Source: Limosilactobacillus sp. WILCCON 0051
Lineage (GTDB): Bacteria > Bacillota > Bacilli > Lactobacillales > Lactobacillaceae
DNA length: 64,000 nucleotides
Assembly (NCBI RefSeq): GCF_039955095.1
Contig: NZ_CP154878.1
Location: forward strand, 1,922,001 to 1,986,000
Direction of reading: 5' to 3'
Position 1 is the stretch's first letter. Every line of letters begins with the position of its first letter. The notes beneath the pieces are model-generated. The model ran no database searches. It was not told the DNA's origin and saw only the letters and a program-made list of their open reading frames with translations. Below, one piece after another: positions 16,766 through 23,146 of the stretch. A program made the position numbers and the translations under genes.

Positions 16766-17960
16766 CAATTCTTTCCTCCAAAGCTTTATCCATTCCTACT
16801 TCAGCAAGAAGTGCCAATAGAAATGGATTATATGTTAATTCTAATAAATGTTGTTCAACCATGCAGCTAATGGATACGATAAATAAAATAGCTGGAAGAG
16901 CATATTTTCTCACTGCGGTTTCACGAATAGAAATCGTCATAAAAATTCCTACCATCACGACCGCAATAACTAACCCATAGATCATGATTAAACGCATGTA
17001 TGAAGAATCAATATAAAAATATTCTCCGTTATGTTGGCTAAAAATTTTCATCCCTGCATTTCCACCATACCCATGCTCAACGACTTTTTGGCCCCAAAAT
17101 GTAATCGGATATCTCCAAAAAGCCATGTTTCCATATGAAAGCCTCCCTGATAATAAATGGTCTACCATATAGAATATATGGTTTGTATTATCAAAAAGAT
17201 ACGTTGAGAAAATAGTAATTACAGCTAACAAAGGAGTGCTGGTCCAATAGAAGGACGCAATTAATTTTGCAATAGGTCTATTTTCAGACTCAGCATGCTT
17301 TGCAACCCATAAAACAGCAATTGTCAATATTAAACAGATAAAACTCAATCGAGCATTAGTAACCAGCATAGCTACCAACGCAATTACAAAGTAGGTAAAG
17401 TAATATCTAATATTAAGTGACCTATAGTTTAAATATGCATGTGCAAGGACTAAATACAATACATGCGCTGCAAAATCTGTAGGATAGATTATACCCAGGG
17501 CATATCTAGGTGCCCGACCCTTTGCAATGAAAACCATATTTTTAATTATTCCGGTTAATGAAAATAACATCACCATTACTAACATCGTAATACCTAACCA
17601 GAAATACCATTTTATGATTTTTTGAAAGGATATTCCTCTAGCACCTAGGATGAAAGCCATCATAACAATAATTAAATTTGATCCCGACATTCGCCAAGAT
17701 ATCGCTGCCAATCCCAACCCAATTGTTGCTATTAATAATGATTTAAGTTGTTGATTATCAAAAATATATATTTTAACAACCAACAATCCTACCACTAAAT
17801 ACGAAACTAGATTAAAAGGGCGTGCCCCAACGTATGGATTAAATGTTGTATTTCGAATAAAAGAAAAGAAAAAATACAGTACAAACGCAATAAAGAAAAG
17901 TACCTCGCCATTTAATTGCGTTTTCCAAACCTGTTTGATTCTTAGCGACAGATCAGACAT
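16746..17960 (-). CDS. wzy: Wzy-type O-antigen/EPS polymerase
   Basis: This 404-residue polytopic protein has about 10-11 hydrophobic helices and a large hydrophilic loop after the middle (around residues 255-320, SGRLSYGNMAFWRYPITFWG), the usual shape of Wzy polymerases. It should join flipped repeat units outside the membrane. Primary sequence in this family is poorly conserved, so the call rests on topology and position next to wzz and wzx. It overlaps wzz by 20 nt. Confidence 0.82.
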   Translation of the reverse strand: MSDLSLRIKQVWKTQLNGEVLFFIAFVLYFFFSFIRNTTFNPYVGARPFNLVSYLVVGLLVVKIYIFDNQQLKSLLIATIGLGLAAISWRMSGSNLIIVMMAFILGARGISFQKIIKWYFWLGITMLVMVMLFSLTGIIKNMVFIAKGRAPRYALGIIYPTDFAAHVLYLVLAHAYLNYRSLNIRYYFTYFVIALVAMLVTNARLSFICLILTIAVLWVAKHAESENRPIAKLIASFYWTSTPLLAVITIFSTYLFDNTNHIFYMVDHLLSGRLSYGNMAFWRYPITFWGQKVVEHGYGGNAGMKIFSQHNGEYFYIDSSYMRLIMIYGLVIAVVMVGIFMTISIRETAVRKYALPAILFIVSISCMVEQHLLELTYNPFLLALLAEVGMDKALEERIDEKQKL

Positions 17961-17984
17961 TTTTTCTCTCCTTAAAAACTATAA

Positions 17985-18752
17985 TTATTCACTATATCCC
18001 GTAATCTTACGTTTCAAAAACTTGCCACCCTTTACCAGCCAGTTTTGCTTTTCCATAAAGACATAGTTGACTTCGACGGTCTTATATTCAGGATGACACT
18101 CCAACCACACATCGAGTAGTAGTTCACTTAAAAAGCCATATACTCGTTTTTCATAGTCAGAATAGCTTGTAATATCTGTTCGTTTTTCAACCTCGGATAA
18201 TACGTCAAACATCCAAGTACAATATTCATCAAGTGGTTTACGCTTCATGATAAACATATTAAACATATGTGCCCATGTACGTTTCATTACTTTTTCGAAG
18301 GCAGGCACATACTGAGGATACTTTTCATGAATTACCTGTCGCATGATTTCAAATGGCTCATGATGATGTGCATGCAAATAATGTGATTCATTGGTTTCAA
18401 TATAATAGTTTCGCTTAGGAGGCAAGATAATATCGTTATCTTTTAATAAGTCTTGGACTTGGGATTCACTTAATACTGAGTCCAATGACTTTTTATGATT
18501 TAAGCTCAGATAACGTCGATAATGAACCAATCCCATTGCATCCAAATCTTGTAAGTTTTTCCATCCCCAGTAAATGGCGGTTAATTCATTATATGTTGGA
18601 TTTTTTGAAGAAATATTATCGCCGGTGTTATCCCCTTGAAAAGTACGATTTACATCAGGATGAAGATCTTTCCCAACAAATACAGGCAAATACAGTGGAT
18701 CCGTAGGCATTTGGTAATTTTTGTGTGCTGCTACCAGTACTTTTACTTCCAT
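17985..18752 (-). CDS. DUF4422 putative glycosyltransferase (upstream copy), EPS cluster
   Basis: This 255-residue protein has the same DUF4422 layout as the gene at 15317-16126: VLVAAHKNYQ start, DNTGDNISSKNPTYNELTAIYWGWKN, GLVHYRRYL, NDIILPPKRNYY and SELLLDVWLECH. As second gene after the priming transferase it may add the second sugar of the repeat unit; this is inferred from order only. Start ATG has AAGGAG upstream. Confidence 0.85.
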   Translation of the reverse strand: MEVKVLVAAHKNYQMPTDPLYLPVFVGKDLHPDVNRTFQGDNTGDNISSKNPTYNELTAIYWGWKNLQDLDAMGLVHYRRYLSLNHKKSLDSVLSESQVQDLLKDNDIILPPKRNYYIETNESHYLHAHHHEPFEIMRQVIHEKYPQYVPAFEKVMKRTWAHMFNMFIMKRKPLDEYCTWMFDVLSEVEKRTDITSYSDYEKRVYGFLSELLLDVWLECHPEYKTVEVNYVFMEKQNWLVKGGKFLKRKITGYSE

Positions 18753-18767
18753 TAATTTTTTAACTCC

Positions 18768-19427
18768 TTAGTAAGCCCCATTAGGGATAATCATAACTTT
18801 TACAGTTTCAAACATAATTTTTAGATCAAGCCAAACCGAGCGATTTTGAATGTAGGTTAGATCTAAATGGACCATTTCATCAAAGTCGACATCATTACGA
18901 CCACCAACTTGCCACATACCGGTGCAACCAGGTACGACCATTAAACGTTGCTTATCATAATCTGTATATTGCTCAACCTCAGAAAGTAATGGTGGCCGCG
19001 GTCCAACAATACTCATCGAGCCACCAATTACATTGATCAACTGAGGTAGTTCATCTAGACTGTATTTCCGAATAAAACGACCCACTCGCGTAATTCGTGG
19101 ATCGTTCTTCATTTTAAACATCGCACCTTCAACTTCATTTTGGTTTTTTAGACGAGCCAATAATTTATCGGCATTACTAATCATTGATCGAAATTTAATA
19201 ATTTGGAAAGTTTTTCCGTTTTTCCCGACTCGTGTTTGGGTATAAAAAACAGGCCCATTAGGATCATCAATTTTAATAGCAATTGCTAAGATTAAAAATA
19301 ATGGACTTAGTAAAACTAAAGCGATTGCTGAGGCAACAACATCAAAAATACGTTTAACCATTCGATAAGCATACTGATGTTTAAGCTTCTCTCCATCAAT
19401 CTTTATATTTTTTTCTACCATTTGCAT
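18768..19427 (-). CDS. Undecaprenyl-phosphate sugar-1-phosphate (priming) transferase
   Basis: This enzyme starts EPS synthesis by moving a sugar-1-phosphate to undecaprenyl phosphate. It is the short, catalytic-domain-only form (about 219 residues): one hydrophobic helix (VVASAIALVLLSPLFLILAIAIK), then GPVFYTQTRVGKNG, FKMKNDPRITRVGRFIRKYSLDELPQL, and GPRPPL. I prefer ATG 19427 or the one two codons later because GAGAG precedes them; ATG 19445 has no visible RBS. It is the first gene of the EPS operon, 95 bp downstream of recX. Confidence 0.93.
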   Translation of the reverse strand: MQMVEKNIKIDGEKLKHQYAYRMVKRIFDVVASAIALVLLSPLFLILAIAIKIDDPNGPVFYTQTRVGKNGKTFQIIKFRSMISNADKLLARLKNQNEVEGAMFKMKNDPRITRVGRFIRKYSLDELPQLINVIGGSMSIVGPRPPLLSEVEQYTDYDKQRLMVVPGCTGMWQVGGRNDVDFDEMVHLDLTYIQNRSVWLDLKIMFETVKVMIIPNGAY

Positions 19428-19469
19428 ATTTCTCTCTATTATCATTTAGTCAATAAACATATCTTTAGT

Positions 19470-19497
19470 ATGATACCAGTATTTTTAAGTATTTGAA
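19470..19497 (-). promoter_or_regulatory. Candidate promoter of the EPS operon
   Basis: Minus-strand TTCAAA, 16 bp, TATCAT lies in the recX-EPS gap. The match is imperfect at both hexamers. Confidence 0.35.
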
Positions 19498-19522
19498 AGA
19501 CATTTTAAAACTACTGACGTTT

Positions 19523-20323
19523 TCAAGCGTTCTCATGCTCATTCAGCCAACGCTCAACCTCATCCAGGTCAAAGCCTTTTCGATACAGAGCCTGCTTAAC
19601 CTTAAGCCGTCTTTCATAATCCGTCTGCGCGCGTTTCTCATAGCGTCGCCAAGCCTTTGCCGCTTCTTTGGCCAACAGTTCGTCTTCCTGCTCAAGATCA
19701 GGCTGCGGCGTCACCGTGTCCTTGATCTCATTGAACAGATCAGCCGCATAGCCATTCGTTGCCAATCCCTGCCGCACCTTTTCAGCCTGGCGACGTGCTG
19801 GCAGCTTGTTATAGCGTTTAAACAGCTTTTTGGCCAGCTTGGTCGCATTCTCCAGCTGCCGCTCCGGTGTAAACTGCGCCAGGGCACTGTCGATATCCAA
19901 TTCACCGATCTGCTTTTGCCGCAGTTTTTGCCGAATCACCTGGGGCCCTTTCAGTTCAGTATTCATCACCGTGCGTACGTAGCTGGCCGCGTACTCGTGA
20001 TCATCTAAAAGATGGAGCCCGCGCAGCTTTTGCATCACCGGTTCAATATCTTCAGCCGGGGTCTTGAGCTGACGCATCTTCTCATAGACGTCATGTTCAG
20101 TTCGCAGCTGGTGAGCCAGATAGTCCAGCATTTTATTATAGGTCTTGGCAATCTCATCATCATTAGAGATCTGGGCCAGCTGTGCTTGATCGAGTTCCAT
20201 CCCCTTCATGAGCCGGTACTTGATCAAGACGCTTTCAGCTACGGCAAACGCATACTTGCCATCAAGATAGATATTATAGCGGCCAGGACGTTTTTGTGCT
20301 TCAATTTTTGAAATTTTCGCCAT
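19523..20323 (-). CDS. recX: Recombination regulator RecX
   Basis: This 266-residue RecX-family protein modulates RecA filaments. It has the three-helix repeat architecture: an N-terminal beta-type region (KRPGRYNIYLDGKYAFAV), then LDYLAHQLRTEHDVYEKM, HLLDDHEYAASYVRT, GPQVIRQKLRQKQIG and a late ERRLKVKQALYRKGFDLDEVERWL. Length fits the long RecX form of lactobacilli. It is on the same strand as yihY upstream and the EPS operon downstream. Confidence 0.93.
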   Translation of the reverse strand: MAKISKIEAQKRPGRYNIYLDGKYAFAVAESVLIKYRLMKGMELDQAQLAQISNDDEIAKTYNKMLDYLAHQLRTEHDVYEKMRQLKTPAEDIEPVMQKLRGLHLLDDHEYAASYVRTVMNTELKGPQVIRQKLRQKQIGELDIDSALAQFTPERQLENATKLAKKLFKRYNKLPARRQAEKVRQGLATNGYAADLFNEIKDTVTPQPDLEQEDELLAKEAAKAWRRYEKRAQTDYERRLKVKQALYRKGFDLDEVERWLNEHENA

Positions 20324-20372
20324 TTCTTAAAAACTTCCTCACTCTAACCAAATATAAGTCCAACTGTTCAAA

Positions 20373-20400
20373 GCGCCAGCAGATCCTTCCCTGCCAGCGT
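20373..20400 (-). terminator. Weak terminator-like hairpin after yihY
   Basis: The minus strand CGCTGGCAG and CTGCTGGCG pair over 9 positions with two G-T wobbles, but only CTTTG follows. The plus strand has the better T-tract but two mismatches, so direction and function are uncertain. Confidence 0.35.
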
Positions 20401-20408
20401 TTTTGTTT

Positions 20409-21329
20409 TTATTTATGCTCATCATAATGGTAGCGGTCGTTAAACTCGCGATGCCGCATCTTGCGCACGTACTGCCAAAGATGCTTCTTTTCCTTGATCT
20501 CGCCATCATGAGCATCCTGCAGCGTGGCATTGATGGTGGCACCGATCATGATCACCATCCCGGACAGATCCAGCCAGATCATCAGCACGATAAACGCCCC
20601 AATCGTTTTATAGGACGTAATGTTATGGGCAAAAATCATCGTGTAATAGGAAAAGACGCGGGAAAGTCCCATCCATAAAAGATCCGCAATCAAAGCGCCC
20701 GGAATCACGTAGCGCAGCTTGACCAAGGCATTGGGAACAAAGTAGTACAGCAGCGTTAAGAGCACAAACAGCGCCCAGAAAGTAACCGGCCACTTGATCG
20801 ACCTGAAGAACGTGACGTATTTGGTACTAAAGCCCAAGATCGGCTGCAGGCTGCTCAAGGTCTGTTCGCCAAGCCCATATAAAATCACCAGCGTCGTCAC
20901 GATAAGCAAGATGACCAGCATCCAAAGAAACGACACGGCGCGGTTGATGATCGGATTTTGATTTTCCGCGACCCCATAGGCATGATTGACGCTGCGCTGA
21001 AAAGCCGCGATCCCCAGGCTGGTGGACCATAATGCCACGATCGCACCCAAAGTCAACGTGCCGCCGTTCCCATGCTGCAGAAAGTCATAGATGATCGGTC
21101 TTAAAAAGTCATACACTGATTCTGGAATCGCCGTCTGCAGATAGTCCAAGACGGTTTTAGCATTCAGCCCCATCATTGGCAGCAGGTTACCGACCACGAT
21201 GATCGCCGGAAAAACCGACAGCAGCGAGTAGTAGGCCAAGACCGCCGCTGACGCTGAAACCTGTGCCATGGTGAAGTGCTTAATAAAAAGCAGCACGAAA
21301 TTTTTTATTTTATTCGGCTTTTTGTCCAT
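20409..21329 (-). CDS. YihY/BrkB-family membrane protein
   Basis: This 306-residue integral membrane protein of the YihY/virulence factor BrkB family has a function that is not established. Family marks are AAVLAYYSLLSVFPAIIVVGNLLP near the N-terminus, LWSTSLGIAAFQRSVNHAYG, and GALIADLLWMGLSRVFSYYT towards the end, with about six hydrophobic helices and a basic C-terminal tail. It is upstream of recX on the same strand. The IscB element sits about 30 bp upstream of the ATG and may have displaced the original promoter. Confidence 0.9.
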   Translation of the reverse strand: MDKKPNKIKNFVLLFIKHFTMAQVSASAAVLAYYSLLSVFPAIIVVGNLLPMMGLNAKTVLDYLQTAIPESVYDFLRPIIYDFLQHGNGGTLTLGAIVALWSTSLGIAAFQRSVNHAYGVAENQNPIINRAVSFLWMLVILLIVTTLVILYGLGEQTLSSLQPILGFSTKYVTFFRSIKWPVTFWALFVLLTLLYYFVPNALVKLRYVIPGALIADLLWMGLSRVFSYYTMIFAHNITSYKTIGAFIVLMIWLDLSGMVIMIGATINATLQDAHDGEIKEKKHLWQYVRKMRHREFNDRYHYDEHK

Positions 21330-21370
21330 GGTTAACCTGCCTTGTTCAGAAATAATGTTTTTAATGATGA

Positions 21371-21411
21371 CTAGCCGGAAATCCCGTGACTTTAGTCATG
21401 GGATGGATAGG
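21371..21411 (+). repeat. Terminal hairpin end of the IscB element (shared with the TnpB element)
   Basis: ATCCCGTGAC / GTCATGGGAT form a 10-bp stem (one G-T) with a TTTA loop, flanked by CTAGCCG and GGATAGG. The same ~41 bp, with about two differences, recurs inverted at 35882-35922 next to tnpB. Confidence 0.85.
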
Positions 21412-21412
21412 T

Positions 21413-22714
21413 CTATCTCATCGTGTATTCATTCGCTAATATTTCGGTACTGCACCAGTTATTGTGATGAGTAATCATCATGATTTTTGACAATGCTGTT
21501 TGCTTGTATTTCCCAATGATTACATAGTTGCCAAGACAATCCTTGATATAACAAGAGTTTCCTGTGAATCCACTAATGTAGCCTTTTTTCTGGCTGTTCT
21601 TGATACGAACGTAATCGTTCAGCCAAAAGCCTTTAGCGAACTTGGTATTCTTAGCATTGCGCTTGCTGGTGCAGTTGGGCTCCTTCCGTCCTTTACGAGC
21701 AGTCGCCTCGTGCAGAGAACGTTTCTTCTTGCGAAACTGCTTGAACATCACAACACTCGTTGGCTTTTCAGTGATTCTTTGAATACTGCTGATCGTAACG
21801 GCATCGTTGAAATGCGACTTTTCCAAGCCAAGACCAGCTCTTTGCAAAGTTGTTTGCGCACCGTATTGAAATTCAGCGTCTGGAAAAGCACGCCATAATC
21901 GGTGCCTTAAAATATTCATGAAGGTTGCACCCTTCAAGGATTTTGTTACCTTCTTTTTAGCCTTATACCATTTATGCAAAATACCACCTGGCTCGTGATT
22001 CTTATACGTATGGCAGTCGGCACAAACGGTAATTAAATTGGATGGCACGTTAGTTCCGCCTTGAGAACGGTAAATAATATGATGAATTTTTAGCTTGCCA
22101 CCCTTTTTCTTGCAGACTTGGCACTTGTACTCATCACGAGCCAAGACGTACTGTTTGATCGTCTGATAGCCGTACAGATCGCCATATTGATAGCCTATGC
22201 CTTGAATATTTGGGTCTTTCATCTTCTGCATGTCGAATTTGCCAACCTCAATGTGCAAGGCAGGGTTAGGCAAAACTGCTAAAAAGCGATTGATCCAGCT
22301 GATATTGTGCTGACACTTGCTGGCAACCGATGGCGGCAGCCAACCGTTCTTTTTAGTTTTAATCCTGTTTAGAAAGCGCGCTTTACGATAACGAGTCTTA
22401 CGGTTCCGACGACTGCACCGATACGTTCGCCGTGTATCAAGCAGCTTTTTAACGTCTTGGCGCAGTTCAACTTCACCTTGAAACAAAACCTTAGCTTGAC
22501 TCGTAACCGCTATACCAATATGGCGCTGACCACTGTCAATCCCTAAACTGACTGGTTGCTTATAGCCAGTCGAGCCATACAACAATTGAATCGTAAACGG
22601 TTCTTTCTTAATCGGCTTAGCCTTGCCCTGCGCCAATAGTTTGCGCGCTGTTCGAGGCTTGCAGGGCATTAGAGCTTCGCCATGCTGATTAATGACAAAA
22701 ACTCGATTCTGCAT
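21413..22714 (-). CDS. iscB: IscB RNA-guided nuclease (HNH + RuvC)
   Basis: IscB is a transposon-encoded, omega-RNA-guided DNA endonuclease and the ancestor group of Cas9. The 433-residue protein (ATG 22714, AAGGAG upstream) starts with the PLMP-type region (VFVINQHGEALMPCKP). It then has RuvC-I with Asp60 (LGIDSG), an arginine-rich bridge helix (about 95-117), and RuvC-II with Glu156 (HIEVG). The HNH module has Cys198/Cys201, His211-His212, Asn226, Cys231/Cys234 and His235. RuvC-III has His301 and Asp304. The C-terminal domain (WLNDYVRI ... KGYISGFTG) matches the TAM-interacting part. All catalytic residues are present, so it appears active. Confidence 0.95.
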   Translation of the reverse strand: MQNRVFVINQHGEALMPCKPRTARKLLAQGKAKPIKKEPFTIQLLYGSTGYKQPVSLGIDSGQRHIGIAVTSQAKVLFQGEVELRQDVKKLLDTRRTYRCSRRNRKTRYRKARFLNRIKTKKNGWLPPSVASKCQHNISWINRFLAVLPNPALHIEVGKFDMQKMKDPNIQGIGYQYGDLYGYQTIKQYVLARDEYKCQVCKKKGGKLKIHHIIYRSQGGTNVPSNLITVCADCHTYKNHEPGGILHKWYKAKKKVTKSLKGATFMNILRHRLWRAFPDAEFQYGAQTTLQRAGLGLEKSHFNDAVTISSIQRITEKPTSVVMFKQFRKKKRSLHEATARKGRKEPNCTSKRNAKNTKFAKGFWLNDYVRIKNSQKKGYISGFTGNSCYIKDCLGNYVIIGKYKQTALSKIMMITHHNNWCSTEILANEYTMR

Positions 22715-22744
22715 AATCACAGTTACTCCTTTCTGAATATAAGG

Positions 22745-23022
22745 TAGTATTGACCTTATCACGTACCTATCCGGAGCAGATAAGTCCGTGTTGTTACCCT
22801 TCGACAATGTTATGCGTGCTTGTCTTTCTCAAAGAGAACGACCAACGCGGTTGACTGTCGCATTAACCTTACGACTGTTTACAGAGCCGCCACAGAGCGG
22901 GGGACTAGAGTATCATCCCGAGGTGTGATAACACGCATAACGTAGTTATGAAAACTAAGTCTAGTCAACCAGGCTTGCAGTTAATACCACAAGCCACCTA
23001 CTTTAGTAGGTGGTTACTATTG
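22745..23022 (-). ncRNA. IscB omega-RNA (HEARO-type RNA)
   Basis: The region directly upstream of iscB on the coding strand is non-coding and highly structured, as expected for the HEARO/omega-RNA. It begins with the hairpin CCACCTACT-aa-AGTAGGTGG, followed by GGCTTG / CAAGCC, GTTGACTAG / CTAGTC and further long-range complementarity (GGTTGACT near the 5' part with AGTCAACC near 22849-22856). The guide would be the flanking sequence just 5' of the scaffold, about 23020-23045. Ends are approximate; a covariance-model search with the HEARO family would fix them. Confidence 0.8.
22994..23013. repeat. Guide-side terminal hairpin of the IscB element
   Basis: CCACCTACT and AGTAGGTGG form a perfect 9-bp stem with a 2-nt spacer, the subterminal hairpin next to the guide end. 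Confidence 0.8.
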
Positions 23023-23082
23023 ACTTTTATCAGATTATCAGCGCAGTGCGATAACGCAATATCAAAAAACATTATATCACGA

Positions 23083-23113
23083 AATAAAAACGCCCCTCTT
23101 ATATTGAGGAGCG
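23083..23113 (-). terminator. Terminator of the LtaS-like gene
   Basis: The minus strand CGCTCCTC / GAGGGGCG (one G-T pair) with loop AATATAA is followed by TTTTTATTTC, 34 bp past the stop. Confidence 0.85.
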
Positions 23114-23146
23114 TGCGTTCACCCGGTTTGCGCGGGGATTGTCCAG

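Larger units (their letters stand above)
21358..23030 (-). mobile_element. IscB element (IS200/IS605-like ends, no tnpA)
   Basis: The unit comprises a terminal hairpin (21371-21411), iscB, its omega-RNA and the opposite terminal hairpin (22994-23013). No transposase gene lies inside, so it should be mobilised in trans. It separates yihY from the LtaS-like gene. The left flank is TTTTTAAT at 21358-21365, 5 nt before the conserved end; the right boundary is near 23020-23030 but not fixed to the base. Confidence 0.75.

Noticed and set aside
22807..22807. Upstream non-ATG start of iscB adding about 31 residues
   Set aside because: The extension lies in the omega-RNA, while ATG 22714 has a good RBS and matches the IscB N-terminus.
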